NCBI RefSeq assembly: GCF_000378725.1
Contig: NZ_KB900368.1
Span: 205,398-269,397 of the forward strand
DNA: 64,000 nucleotides
Source: Peptoniphilus lacrimalis DSM 7455
GTDB taxonomy: Bacteria > Bacillota > Clostridia > Tissierellales > Peptoniphilaceae
Direction: 5' to 3'
The position numbers and the translations under genes are program-made. Positions 35,314 to 44,530 of the stretch are shown here, piece after piece; position 1 is the stretch's first letter; each line of letters opens with the position of its first letter. The notes beneath the pieces are model-generated. The model worked only from the letters and a program-made list of their open reading frames with translations, did no database searches and had not been told where the DNA came from.

Positions 35314-36075
35314 ATGAATAATACATTAAGAAAAGACGGCTTAAATGCCAGGAAACTAATTTTAGTTTCTGTACTTGGGGCAATAACCATTGTTTTAGGA
35401 ATGACCCCTTTGGGATTTATACCATTAGGTGTAATTAATGCGACAACTATGCATATCCCAGTAATAATAGCTAGTATTGTAGAAGGCCCTATTGTGGGAG
35501 CTTTAGTTGGTCTTATTTTCGGAATAAGTTCACTTTTAAACGCACTTTTAAAAAACGCATCGCCTGTTGCATTCGTTTTTTATAATCCTTTAATTTCCAT
35601 ATTTCCAAGAGTTTTAATAGGTATAACTTCATATTACGCTTGGTCTTTACTTAAAAACTTAAAAACTGACAAAATTAAAATTTTATCAAGAATTATATGG
35701 TCAGTCATTTCAATTTTTTTAGCTTTTCAATGCATTAATGGATTCTCTGATATGTCACAGTTGAATAAAATATGTATGGGGATATTTTTAGCAGCATCTC
35801 TTGTTATGACTATATATTCATTTTTAAAAATTGATGATAATTTCCCAGTAGTTGTAGGAGCTTTTATTGGCTCTATGACAAATACAATTTTTGTACTTGG
35901 TGGAATTTATTTATTTTATGCAAAAAGATATATGGAGGCTATGAATATGCCTCTTGAAAATGCCAAGGCTGCTATTCTTGGAGTATCTATAACAAGTGGG
36001 ATTCCTGAAGCTATTATCTCTGTAATTATTACAAGTGCAGTGGTAAAAGCTTTAAAACTATCCAAAGAATTTTAA
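35314..36075 (+). CDS. ECF transporter S component (possibly pantothenate-type)
   Basis: 253 residues, about six membrane segments. GFIPLGVINATTMHIPVIIASI and VGALVGLIFGISSLL are typical of ECF S components, which bind a vitamin and share the EcfAAT module. Position directly ahead of a CoaX-like gene suggests pantothenate as ligand; this is inferred from context only. The spacer to the next gene is 18 bases. Confidence 0.8.
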   Translation: MNNTLRKDGLNARKLILVSVLGAITIVLGMTPLGFIPLGVINATTMHIPVIIASIVEGPIVGALVGLIFGISSLLNALLKNASPVAFVFYNPLISIFPRVLIGITSYYAWSLLKNLKTDKIKILSRIIWSVISIFLAFQCINGFSDMSQLNKICMGIFLAASLVMTIYSFLKIDDNFPVVVGAFIGSMTNTIFVLGGIYLFYAKRYMEAMNMPLENAKAAILGVSITSGIPEAIISVIITSAVVKALKLSKEF

Positions 36076-36093
36076 TAATTAAGAGGTTTTTTC

Positions 36094-36882
36094 ATGTTAC
36101 TTGCCGCTAATATAAATAATAAATTTATTGAATTTGGAATATTTGATGATGAAAAATTAATAGGTAATTTCAAAATAAAAACTGACATAAATAGGTCTAT
36201 AGATGAATTATCTTTTCTTATCAAGAACTTAATCATGGAAAGAAACATTAAATTACAAGACATTGATGATGTTATCGGTTCAAATGTTGTGCCAGAGCTT
36301 ACAATTTTTTTTGAAAAACTTATTAAAAATTTATTTAATAAGAATGTTATTTTTGTAGGAACAGGTATAAAAACGGGTTTAGATATTAAATGCGAGAATC
36401 CAAAGGAAGTTGGTTCAGACAGGATAACCATGGCTGTAGCTGGTTTATCATCAACGAAAAGCCCGCTTTTAATAGTTAATATGTCCCATGTAACAACAAT
36501 AGATATGATTAATAAAGAAAATAAATTTATTGGCGGTCTTATATTTCCCGGCATAGACCTTTGCCAAGAAGTCTTAAAAAAAGAAAGTGCAAAACTTCCT
36601 AATGTGGAGATTGTTGCTCAAGAAAAGATTATTGGCAACTCTACAAGATCTGCAATGATCTCAGGTCTATACAGGTCTTATATTAATGCCTGTAAGGGTA
36701 TTATAAGCGACATAAAAAACAGTAATGACTTAAATAATGATAAGATTAATATTGTTTTAACAGGAGATTTCTCTGAGCTTTTAGATGATGTTGAAAATTC
36801 AAACATTCATAGAGATAAATTTTTAATATTTGAAGGCTTAAAAATTATATATAATCTTAATAAAAATAATAAAAATAAATAG
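36094..36882 (+). CDS. CoaX-like (type III pantothenate kinase family) protein lacking two key Asp residues
   Basis: 262 residues. The order of blocks follows CoaX: VGTGIKTGLDIKCENPKEVG, GSDRI (107-111), GGLIFPGI (147-154) and KLPN. However, the phosphate-loop motif DxGNT is NINNK, with Asn at position 6 in place of the usual Asp, and the second motif DFGTATT is NMSHVTT, with Asn129 in place of Asp. Both positions are metal- or substrate-binding in the family. It could be an inactive paralogue, a regulator, or an enzyme with changed chemistry. Overall length is normal and no frameshift is seen. Confidence 0.7.
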   Translation: MLLAANINNKFIEFGIFDDEKLIGNFKIKTDINRSIDELSFLIKNLIMERNIKLQDIDDVIGSNVVPELTIFFEKLIKNLFNKNVIFVGTGIKTGLDIKCENPKEVGSDRITMAVAGLSSTKSPLLIVNMSHVTTIDMINKENKFIGGLIFPGIDLCQEVLKKESAKLPNVEIVAQEKIIGNSTRSAMISGLYRSYINACKGIISDIKNSNDLNNDKINIVLTGDFSELLDDVENSNIHRDKFLIFEGLKIIYNLNKNNKNK

Positions 36883-36930
36883 ACTTAAATATTATTTTTA
36901 TTATTTTAATAAGAATTTAATAAGAAATTA

Positions 36931-36977
36931 AAAAGATATAAGAGCTAGCATGTGACTAACTCTTATATCTTTTTTTA
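36931..36977. terminator. Bidirectional terminator between the CoaX-like gene and murI
   Basis: AAAGATATAAGAG and CTCTTATATCTTT form a 13-bp stem with a 15-base loop, followed by T7; convergent genes on both sides. Confidence 0.85.
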
Positions 36978-36992
36978 AAGATAAATTTGTAA

Positions 36993-37805
36993 TTAATCTA
37001 ATACTTTTTCACTTAAACTGATTTTGTAATCATTAACGCTGATCAATTTTTCTAAGGTACTTTTAAATTTCTCCTTATGTGAAGAAACATAAAAATCAAT
37101 TGATTCTTCATCATGGTCACCTAACATATCGTGGTTTTCCAAATATTCTTTAAGTTCATTTATAGTAATCTCCGCAGGGTCGACAAGTTGAACCTTCCTA
37201 TCGAATTTATCCAAAATTCTTTTAAAAGTATTTTCAACTATAGGAAAATGAGTACAGCCTAGAATCAAAGCATCATATTCAAAATCCTCAAATTTATCTA
37301 AATATTTATTGATGACAGGCACTATTACTTCATCTCTTAAATCCCCATTTTCAATGGCAAGGACAAGATCTGGACAGCCTATCTCCTTTATATGAATATT
37401 TGATGAATAGGATTCAAAAAACTTATCATATACCCCACTATTAACTGTACCTTCTGTTGCAAGTAAAGCTACTTTTTTTGATTTACTCTTGTGCAAAGAT
37501 TCTTTGACTGCAGGCTCAACAACGCCAAAAATTGGAAAATCAAAAAGTTCTCTTGCTTTTTTTATTCCATAACACGTTGCCGTATTGCAAGCTATAACAG
37601 CCATTTTTACATTTTTGCTTCTGAAAAATTCCATTGCCTGGCAGGTATATCTTTCGATATCTTCTTTGCTTCTAACTCCATATGGCATTCTAAGCGTATC
37701 CCCATAATATATATATGATTCTCTAGGAATTTCACCTAAGGATACTTTAAGAACACTTAAACCACCCACTCCAGAATCAAAAAAACCTATTGACCTGTTA
37801 TCCAC
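36993..37805 (-). CDS. murI: Glutamate racemase
   Basis: 270 residues. GFFDSGVGGLSVLK at the start, AVIACNTATCYG (first catalytic Cys) and LILGCTHFPIV (second catalytic Cys) are intact. It makes D-glutamate for peptidoglycan. Monocistronic on the minus strand. Confidence 0.96.
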   Translation of the reverse strand: MDNRSIGFFDSGVGGLSVLKVSLGEIPRESYIYYGDTLRMPYGVRSKEDIERYTCQAMEFFRSKNVKMAVIACNTATCYGIKKARELFDFPIFGVVEPAVKESLHKSKSKKVALLATEGTVNSGVYDKFFESYSSNIHIKEIGCPDLVLAIENGDLRDEVIVPVINKYLDKFEDFEYDALILGCTHFPIVENTFKRILDKFDRKVQLVDPAEITINELKEYLENHDMLGDHDEESIDFYVSSHKEKFKSTLEKLISVNDYKISLSEKVLD

Positions 37806-37882
37806 TAACTTACACCTCTCAAAAAGAACCTCTAATTAAAATTTTTTTATTATTAGGCTTTGGGAAACCTTGATATTAAACA

Positions 37883-37916
37883 ATAAAATGGTTACAAGTA
37901 TAAAATACTTGCAACC
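37883..37916 (-). terminator. Likely terminator after the TRAP fused permease
   Basis: Minus strand GGTTGCAAGTA-TTTTA-TACTTGTAACC with a short, interrupted T tract (ATTTTATTG). Confidence 0.55.
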
Positions 37917-37928
37917 TAAATTTTTAAA

Positions 37929-40034
37929 CTATGCTGCTTGCGCTTTATTTTTATTCAATAACTTTTGACTAATAAAAATTAAAGCTAAGGCACCTAAGCC
38001 TATAATATCAGTTAAAGTGTTGGGGTCAAGAAGTCCTAGAGCGGCAATTATAAGTATTATTCTTTGCCATGGTCTTAATCTACCAAACAGATACCCTTCT
38101 ACGCAACCTGCCAGACATATTGTTCCTATTAAGGCTGTTGCAATATTAGGAAGAGCTGCTGTTATCGGCAACCACGATATTGTCGTTCCTACTACCTTAT
38201 CTATCATTACTAGATGTGGATTTATACAGAATATATATGGTATTATAAATGCCCCAAGGGCCAGTTTAAATGCCTGGAATCCTGTCTTCATAGAGTTTGC
38301 TCCCGCAATTCCAGCTCCTGCATAAGCTGCTAGGGCAACTGGTGGAGTAACGTCAGCAACTACACCAAAGTATAGGATAAATAAGTGAGCACACATCAAG
38401 TTTACACCAAGTTTTGTTATAGCTGGAACAGCCATTGTCGCAAGTACAATATATTTTGCTGTTGTTGGAAGTCCCATACCTAAAATAATTGAAGAAACCA
38501 TTGTTAATATTAGGGTTGGAATCAATCTTCCTTGAGCTATTTTTACTATTACTTCAGCTATCTTTAATCCAAATCCTGTTAATGTAACTACGCCTACAAT
38601 CATACCGGCACAAGCACAGGCACAAGCAACTCCTAGAGCACCTTTAGCACCTGATTCCATTGCTTGCAGAACTGATTTATATGTGAATGATCCGTCTTTT
38701 TTAACTAATGCAGCGATAAATGCTACTACAACACCTACAACTATACCAGCAAGAGCTGCGTTCATAGGTGGTTGTTGTTTCACTAACATATATACTATAG
38801 CAATTAATGGAAATAGTAAATAGCCTTGCTTTAAAATTATATTAGAAATTTTTGGCAACTGTTCTCTAGGTAGACCTTTAAGACCTATTTTACAAGCTTC
38901 CAAGTGAACCATAGTACCAACTGCAATATAATATAATACAGCAGGTATAACTGCAGCCTTAACAATTTCTATATATTGGAATCCTGTGAAGTCAGCCATA
39001 ATAAATGCAGCGGCACCCATAACTGGTGGCATAATTTGTCCACCTGTTGATGAAGTTGCTTCAACGGCTCCAGCATAATAAGGAGCATATCCTACTTTTT
39101 TCATAAGTGGAATTGTAAAAGCACCTGTAGTTACAGTATTAGCAACTGATGAACCTGAGATTGAACCCATAAGTCCAGAAGATACTACTGAAGTCATGGC
39201 TGGACCTGATCTTGTTGAACCTGTCAATGCGTAAGCAAAATCAATGAAGAATTGACCTACACCTGTCTTATCCAAGAATGAACCAAACAATATAAACATA
39301 AATACGAAAGTTGATGAAACTCCTAATGGAGTACCCATAATACCTTCTGTAGTCATATACATATGAGAAACAATTCTTGTAATTCCGAATCCTCTGTGAT
39401 TTAAGATTCCCGGCATATGTCTACCAAAATATGCAAATAATAGAAATACTATTGTTACTATAGGAAGTTCCGGTCCTACAACTCTTCTTGTTACTTCAAG
39501 GGTAAGTAAAATTGCAAGTATACCGAAAACTTCATCTATGGTACTCATTTTACCGCCCTTCAAAGCTATGTATTCTATGTTTGTAAATATATATCCCCAT
39601 ACAACTATGGATAAAATTATTAATATCCAATCAGGTATATCAATTTTATTTTTACTTGATTTTTTAAAACCTGGATATAAGGCAAATCCTAGTGAAAAAG
39701 CAAAGATTAAATGTAAAGACCTTTGTTGCATAGCAAGTAGTGTTCCCCTTGCTGCTGTAAATAAATGGAAAGCTGACATAAGAATTGCTACAACAGTAAC
39801 AAGTAGTGCAGTTTTTCCTGATAATTTACGAAGCTTGCTTGAATCTAGGTCATACTTTTCCAAAAGTTCATCGACATTTTTTGTTGCCTTTTTTGTATCA
39901 GTTAAATCACCCAATTCACCATGATCTACATTATTATTTATCTCATTTATGCCTTTGTCTTTTTCATTAGCATTATCAGTTTTTATTTCTTCATTAAGAT
40001 TTTCATTTTTGTTTTCTAAATTTTTATCTACCAA
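37929..40034 (-). CDS. TRAP transporter fused permease (TAXI type, 4TM/12TM fusion)
   Basis: 701 residues. A charged Asn/Glu-rich N-terminal ~60 residues precede many membrane segments. The N-terminal group (80-200) is the DctQ-like part and the remainder the DctM-like part, with GSFLDKTGVGQFFIDFAYALTGSTRSGPAM and STGGQIMPPVMGAAAFIMAD typical of fused TRAP permeases. It imports a carboxylate by Na+ or H+ symport together with the TAXI binding protein. Overlaps the DUF1850 gene by 11 bases. Confidence 0.92.
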   Translation of the reverse strand: MVDKNLENKNENLNEEIKTDNANEKDKGINEINNNVDHGELGDLTDTKKATKNVDELLEKYDLDSSKLRKLSGKTALLVTVVAILMSAFHLFTAARGTLLAMQQRSLHLIFAFSLGFALYPGFKKSSKNKIDIPDWILIILSIVVWGYIFTNIEYIALKGGKMSTIDEVFGILAILLTLEVTRRVVGPELPIVTIVFLLFAYFGRHMPGILNHRGFGITRIVSHMYMTTEGIMGTPLGVSSTFVFMFILFGSFLDKTGVGQFFIDFAYALTGSTRSGPAMTSVVSSGLMGSISGSSVANTVTTGAFTIPLMKKVGYAPYYAGAVEATSSTGGQIMPPVMGAAAFIMADFTGFQYIEIVKAAVIPAVLYYIAVGTMVHLEACKIGLKGLPREQLPKISNIILKQGYLLFPLIAIVYMLVKQQPPMNAALAGIVVGVVVAFIAALVKKDGSFTYKSVLQAMESGAKGALGVACACACAGMIVGVVTLTGFGLKIAEVIVKIAQGRLIPTLILTMVSSIILGMGLPTTAKYIVLATMAVPAITKLGVNLMCAHLFILYFGVVADVTPPVALAAYAGAGIAGANSMKTGFQAFKLALGAFIIPYIFCINPHLVMIDKVVGTTISWLPITAALPNIATALIGTICLAGCVEGYLFGRLRPWQRIILIIAALGLLDPNTLTDIIGLGALALIFISQKLLNKNKAQAA

Positions 40035-40554
40035 CTTGGCACCTCCTTAATAAATAGTTAAAAATAGAAATCCTTTTTGTTGAAAATTCTAAAGCTTCAC
40101 GAGGCTCAGAAAATTCAAGAAAATATTCTAACTTATTACCAATTTTAAGTCTGTGGTTAGCTCTTACTGCCCCTGTCCTATAGATAAAAGAATCAAAAGG
40201 TTCATTCATATCATAAAGAACAAAATCTCCACCTTTTTCATGCTTAAACTTATAAATCAAGTTTACCGGCAATCCGGCACCTTGAGAGTTATACCTTTCT
40301 TCCATCAGAATAAGCTTATCTCCCTTTGCCTTATACCACTCACTTGTTTCTGTAAGCATAACCGAATGGGTATAAATAATTCCAAATAAGCTATCTTTTT
40401 TAATATATTCAACTTTTTTTAAGTCTTTTGTGAAATTGTCCCTTATGAATAGAACATTAATCTTTATTAAAGAAAGACAGAGAATTATAGCAATAAGAAT
40501 AAAGAGAATTGGAAGAAAAATCTTTCTTCCAATTTTCTTATTATTTAATTTCAT
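40024..40554 (-). CDS. DUF1850 protein of the TRAP-TAXI operon
   Basis: 176 residues with an N-terminal membrane segment (IFLPILFILIAIILCLSLI), the rest probably extracytoplasmic. YTHSVMLTETSEWY and YNSQGAGLPV are the DUF1850 pattern. DUF1850 proteins regularly sit between TAXI binding proteins and fused permeases; their role is unknown. Overlaps both neighbours. Confidence 0.85.
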   Translation of the reverse strand: MKLNNKKIGRKIFLPILFILIAIILCLSLIKINVLFIRDNFTKDLKKVEYIKKDSLFGIIYTHSVMLTETSEWYKAKGDKLILMEERYNSQGAGLPVNLIYKFKHEKGGDFVLYDMNEPFDSFIYRTGAVRANHRLKIGNKLEYFLEFSEPREALEFSTKRISIFNYLLRRCQVGR

Positions 40555-41615
40555 TATTTTTTAACTTCATCAAAGAATTTTTGAGCACCTGGATGTAGGT
40601 CGATACTCATACCATCTAATGCTGTATCAAGAGAAATATCTCCACCTCTTGCGTGAGATTCTTTCATTACATCAAGGTTATCAAATAATAACTTACAAAT
40701 GTTATAAGCATCTGCATCTGCCATTTCAGAGCTTACTACTAACATTGATTGAACTGCAACTACAGAAACGCTGTCCTTTTGGTTTTTATATTCTTTTGGA
40801 TTAACATCCATGTGAACATAGTAAGGATATTTTTTGATTAATTCATCAGCCTTATCTGCTGCTATTGGTACTAAATGTACATCATAAGTTGTAGCAAGTT
40901 CAGTAACTGCTGAAGATGGAATAGCTGCAACAACAAATGCTGCATCAATTTGTCCACTCTTAATTTGATCTGCAGATTCTGTGAATGATAAGTGGTCACA
41001 TTTTCCTAAATCATCATAAGTTAATCCGTAAAGTTCAAGAATTTGTTTTGCGTTAACTTCAACACCTGAACCAGGGTCGCCAACTGCAACTTTCTTACCC
41101 TTCATGTCTGCTACTGATTCTATACCTGAATCATTAGAAGCAATTATTTGAACAATTTCAGGATATAAAGTACAAAGTCCTCTGATATTTTCAAGTTTAT
41201 TTCCTTCAAAATGTTCTTTACCATTTACAGCATAGTAAGAAACATCATTTTGTACTAGGGCAATTTCTGCATCTCCCTTGTTAATTAATTCCAAGTTTTC
41301 AACAGAAGCTCCAGTTGCTTGAGCAGTTGCTGTATATCCTAGGTTTGCTCCATTTAAAATATTAGAAAGAGCTCCCCCAAGAGGATAATATGTACCTCCT
41401 GTACCACCCGTTGCTATAGATATATAGCCACCTTCTGTTTCTTGTGTTCCTTCAGCTTTAATTGTTGCATCACTTGATGCTGCTGCGTTTTCTGTAGCGG
41501 TAGCGTTTTCTTTGTTAGCTTTATTGTCAGCCTTATTTGTGCCTCCACAAGCTGTGAAAGAAAGAGCCACCATGACCAATGTCATAACTAATGCGAATAG
41601 TCTTTTTTTAGTCAT
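40554..41615 (-). CDS. TAXI-family TRAP solute-binding lipoprotein
   Basis: 353 residues from the ATG at 41613-41615, which has AAGGAGG at good spacing; an in-frame extension to 41675 has no such site. Signal with lipobox (SFTAC) precedes a low-complexity Ala/Asn/Glu linker. The TAXI domain follows: ISIATGGTGGTYYPLGGAL, VENLELINKGDAEIALVQND and VAVGDPGSGVEVNAK. It captures substrates, likely a dicarboxylate or glutamate-like compound, for the fused permease. First gene of a three-gene operon. Confidence 0.92.
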   Translation of the reverse strand: MTKKRLFALVMTLVMVALSFTACGGTNKADNKANKENATATENAAASSDATIKAEGTQETEGGYISIATGGTGGTYYPLGGALSNILNGANLGYTATAQATGASVENLELINKGDAEIALVQNDVSYYAVNGKEHFEGNKLENIRGLCTLYPEIVQIIASNDSGIESVADMKGKKVAVGDPGSGVEVNAKQILELYGLTYDDLGKCDHLSFTESADQIKSGQIDAAFVVAAIPSSAVTELATTYDVHLVPIAADKADELIKKYPYYVHMDVNPKEYKNQKDSVSVVAVQSMLVVSSEMADADAYNICKLLFDNLDVMKESHARGGDISLDTALDGMSIDLHPGAQKFFDEVKK

Positions 41616-41679
41616 AATAATCCTCCTTATTAAATTTTCCAAATAAACTAAATAGAGTATTTGTTTATCTGTCAATATT

Positions 41680-41708
41680 ATTTTAACTTAAAGGAAAACA
41701 ATTGTCAA
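41680..41708 (-). promoter_or_regulatory. Promoter of the TRAP-TAXI operon
   Basis: Minus strand TTGACA at 41703-41708, 17-base spacer, TAAAAT at 41680-41685. Confidence 0.8.
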
Positions 41709-41752
41709 TTCCATATTTGTAAATAACTTTAATAATTTTTTATTATTTAATA

Positions 41753-41783
41753 GAAAAAAAGACCCTCCACACACGAAGGTCTT
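41753..41783 (-). terminator. Terminator after the PepSY lipoprotein
   Basis: Minus strand AAGACCTTC-GTGTGTG-GAGGGTCTT followed by T7. Confidence 0.85.
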
Positions 41784-41793
41784 AATTAAAATT

Positions 41794-42447
41794 CTACTCA
41801 GATAGATCTTTTTCTAAAAGTTCTCCACTTTCTAAATTATAAGTGAATTCAGCTTCCTTACCTTGAGAATTTTCCAGTTCAACATCAAATTTACTTATTC
41901 CATCATCAAAATATAAGGAATAATCTTTCAATAAATAATCTTGACCTGCTTTAGCAATAGATTTATTAACCAAATCATCAATTCCACCAAGCATATCTGC
42001 AAGTATTATAGCAGTTGAAGATGTCTTTTCCTTTTTTGATTTATCTCTTATTATTGAACTGTCCGTAGCATTAATTTCTACTTCGTATTCTCTTTCTTGA
42101 TCATAAGCTTCAATTTCATATTTAGCTAATTTTTTATATAAATCTTTAGAAAATGAAAATTCATTAATATTTGTGTTTGGATGCAAGTCATTAAACTTTT
42201 TAAAAGCATCTTCCTTAGTTAAATTTACATTTACATCTTTAGTTAAATTTTTATCACTTACAGATTCATTATTTATATTATCCGTCTTATTATTTCTATT
42301 GTTATTGTTTTTTAATTCCTTATCTTGGCTAGCATCCATCTTATTATTTGTATTATTTATATTTTTGTTGGTATTAGTATTTGTCACATTTTTGGCACAT
42401 GCACTCAATAAAATAAGGGATAAAGCTAATCCAATTATCTTTTTCAT
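41794..42447 (-). CDS. PepSY-like lipoprotein with Asn-rich linker
   Basis: 217 residues. Signal and lipobox (LILLSAC) are followed by about 55 residues very rich in Asn, Lys and Asp (NTNTNKNINNTNNK), probably a flexible tether. Two PepSY-like units then follow (LTKEDAFKKF with YEVEINATD, and FDVELENSQGKEAEFTYNLESGE). PepSY domains often inhibit proteases or sense ligands outside the cell. Ten bases downstream of lysC and possibly cotranscribed with it. Confidence 0.72.
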   Translation of the reverse strand: MKKIIGLALSLILLSACAKNVTNTNTNKNINNTNNKMDASQDKELKNNNNRNNKTDNINNESVSDKNLTKDVNVNLTKEDAFKKFNDLHPNTNINEFSFSKDLYKKLAKYEIEAYDQEREYEVEINATDSSIIRDKSKKEKTSSTAIILADMLGGIDDLVNKSIAKAGQDYLLKDYSLYFDDGISKFDVELENSQGKEAEFTYNLESGELLEKDLSE

Positions 42448-42457
42448 AATATTTCTC

Positions 42458-43780
42458 CTAGTCTAGAAAGGCATGATAAATTGATTTTATGGCATTTTCA
42501 AAATCTTTTTCATCTATACCCACAATTATATTCATTTCTGACGAACCTTGGATTATCATTTGTATATTAATATTTTCCTTGGCTAAGGCATTGAATAGTT
42601 TTGCTGAAACGCCTATATGCTTAATCATTCCCCTACCAACAACAGAAATCAAAGCAATTCCCTTTGTAACTTTAACTTTATCAGGTCTTAAAAATGTTTT
42701 GATTTCAGATATGATTGAATCTATTCCGCCTGTTAAATATTTATCAGAAATTATTAATGATACTGAATCAATACTTGAAGGCATATGCTCGATAATAACA
42801 TTATTAACCTCCATAACTGACATTAATTTCCTATGGAAGCCTTTTTCGTTATTCATCTTTGTTTTTTCAATATTTATTACTGTAAAATTTTTTCTGCCTG
42901 CAATTCCTGTAACGCCACTTGTGTTCTTATCAAGGCTAGCTTTTTCATCTGGAACTATCATAGTTCCCTTATCATCTGGTTTAAAGGTATTCTTTATTAT
43001 AACAGGAATTCCAGCCTTAGAAACTGGAAGTATTGCTTCTTCATGAAGAATACTTGCACCAGCATAAGAAAGCTCCCTCAATTCCCTATATGTTAAGACA
43101 TCAATATGTCTTGGGTTTTTAACGATTTTTGGATCGCAAGTCATAAAACCTGAAACATCAGTCCAATTTTCGTATAAATCGCTCTTTAAACCTGCGGCAA
43201 TAATTGAGCCTGTCAAATCTCCTCCGCCTCTAGAAAAAGTTCTGATATTACCATCATTATCACTGCCATAAAAACCAGGAATTACATAAGATTTTCCGCT
43301 TTCTCTTAATTTATAAATTTCATCATAAGATTTTTCTTCAAGAAAAAATCCCTTATCATCAAATAAGATTAAATTTTTTGCATCAACAAACTCATATCCC
43401 AAAAAGTTAGCTAATATTTGTGCATTAATAAATTCACCACGACTGGCTATATATTCACGAGATTTTCCTTCTCTCAAGTCTTTATCCAAATTACTCAAAG
43501 CTGAATCTATATCAAAAGTAATATCAAGATTATTTACAATTTCTCTATATTTCATATTAATTGAATCTAAAATCTCACTATAATTAATCTTATTACTTGC
43601 TAAATCATAGGATAAGTAAAGAAGGTCTGTAATTTTACTATCTGATGCATTTGCCTTTCCAGGCGCCGATGCAACAATAAATTTTCTATTTTCATCAGCT
43701 TTTACTATCTGAAAAACTTTTTTAAATGTATTGGAATCTCCTAATGATGAGCCGCCAAATTTAGAAACTATTATTTTCAT
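42458..43780 (-). CDS. Aspartate kinase
   Basis: 440 residues, one-chain class. IVSKFGGSSLGDSNTFKKV at the start, FSRGGGDLTGSIIAAGL and YENWTDVSGFMTCDPKIV are kinase motifs. Two ACT domains occupy about 300-440 (VISVVGRGMIKHIGVSAKLFNAL), suggesting feedback control by lysine or threonine. First step of the aspartate family, feeding thrB and thrC found at 58-61 kb. The paralogue type cannot be named without comparison. Confidence 0.93.
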   Translation of the reverse strand: MKIIVSKFGGSSLGDSNTFKKVFQIVKADENRKFIVASAPGKANASDSKITDLLYLSYDLASNKINYSEILDSINMKYREIVNNLDITFDIDSALSNLDKDLREGKSREYIASRGEFINAQILANFLGYEFVDAKNLILFDDKGFFLEEKSYDEIYKLRESGKSYVIPGFYGSDNDGNIRTFSRGGGDLTGSIIAAGLKSDLYENWTDVSGFMTCDPKIVKNPRHIDVLTYRELRELSYAGASILHEEAILPVSKAGIPVIIKNTFKPDDKGTMIVPDEKASLDKNTSGVTGIAGRKNFTVINIEKTKMNNEKGFHRKLMSVMEVNNVIIEHMPSSIDSVSLIISDKYLTGGIDSIISEIKTFLRPDKVKVTKGIALISVVGRGMIKHIGVSAKLFNALAKENINIQMIIQGSSEMNIIVGIDEKDFENAIKSIYHAFLD

Positions 43781-43803
43781 CCTATCTCCCCCTATAACAT
43801 TAC

Positions 43804-43832
43804 ATTTTACGGATTAAAAAAACTTTAGTCAA
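43804..43832 (-). promoter_or_regulatory. Promoter of the aspartate kinase gene
   Basis: Minus strand TTGACT at 43827-43832, 17-base spacer, TAAAAT at 43804-43809. The leader is under 25 bases, so there is no room for a lysine riboswitch. Confidence 0.75.
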
Positions 43833-43969
43833 TAGGTAATTTCTATAAGATTAAATATTGCAATTTGTTAATCTAATCAATACTTTATAATACATTAAGA
43901 AAAATTCTAAAAACTCCCATAAAATTAGATATAATTTCATGAATAAATTACTTTTTTTGTAAAAAAAAC

Positions 43970-43999
43970 TTGACAAAAATATAAAAAATCCTTTATAAT
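43970..43999 (+). promoter_or_regulatory. Promoter of tRNA-Lys
   Basis: Consensus TTGACA at 43970-43975, 18-base spacer, TATAAT at 43994-43999. Confidence 0.85.
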
Positions 44000-44041
44000 A
44001 TACCTTGTCGCTAAATGAAAAATAAATTATTTTTTACTTGT

Positions 44042-44117
44042 GCACCTTTAGCTCAGATGGTAGAGCAACTGACTCTTAATCAGTGGGCCCAGGGTTCGAG
44101 TCCCTGAAGGTGCACCA
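44042..44117 (+). tRNA. tRNA-Lys (anticodon CTT), CCA encoded
   Basis: Acceptor GCACCTT/AAGGTGC, D-stem GCTC/GAGC, anticodon stem ACTGA/TCAGT around loop CTCTTAA (anticodon CTT at 44075-44077), T-arm CAGGG-TTCGAGT-CCCTG, discriminator A, encoded CCA. It reads AAG codons; AAA should need a TTT tRNA elsewhere. Confidence 0.96.
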
Positions 44118-44163
44118 TTTTATTTGTATTTTTAGTTTATGTTATTTTCTAAAAATACTGACC

Positions 44164-44198
44164 AAACACTTGTTGATTTTATCTTCAAGTGTTTTTTT
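44164..44198 (+). terminator. Terminator after tRNA-Lys
   Basis: AAACACTTG and CAAGTGTTT form a 9-bp stem, followed by a T run. Confidence 0.8.
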
Positions 44199-44456
44199 AT
44201 TTTTTATCAGATTTTCAAGTCTTAATTGATACTTTTCTCTAATTTAATTTTTATTACTAATAATTTAAGTCAATTTTAAGATTGCCAAATCACTTAGTAA
44301 CAAATCAGATATTCAAAATTTGATTAAAAAAATCTAATAAGGGTAATTTAGAATGGATATAGATTATAATTTTATTATTGAAATTATGATTTATACTATA
44401 TTCTAATCTTTTTGCAAAGAATTTTATAAAAATTTAAAAAATATTTAAATTTTTGT
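44199..44456. other. Noncoding AT-rich spacer
   Basis: Between the tRNA-Lys terminator and the promoter of the CofE-like gene I see no gene, tRNA or convincing structure. A 17-codon frame starting at 44354 has no ribosome-binding site. Confidence 0.6.
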
Positions 44457-44485
44457 TTTACTTTTAAAAAAAGATGGAGTATAAT
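44457..44485 (+). promoter_or_regulatory. Promoter of the CofE-like gene
   Basis: TTTACT at 44457-44462, 17-base spacer, TATAAT at 44480-44485; the same hexamers and spacing as the rpsD promoter. Confidence 0.75.
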
Positions 44486-44530
44486 CTTCAAGTAAAAAGA
44501 TAATTTTTTTAAACCTTGGGAGGTTAGTAT

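Noticed and set aside
41616..41675. N-terminal extension of the TAXI binding protein
   Set aside because: The ATG at 41615 has a strong AAGGAGG and begins a normal lipoprotein signal; the extension would bury it.
43781..43832. Lysine riboswitch ahead of the aspartate kinase gene
   Set aside because: The promoter leaves a leader of less than 25 bases, far too short.
44354..44407. Small plus-strand frame after tRNA-Lys
   Set aside because: 17 codons, no ribosome-binding site, AT-rich low-complexity translation; likely chance.
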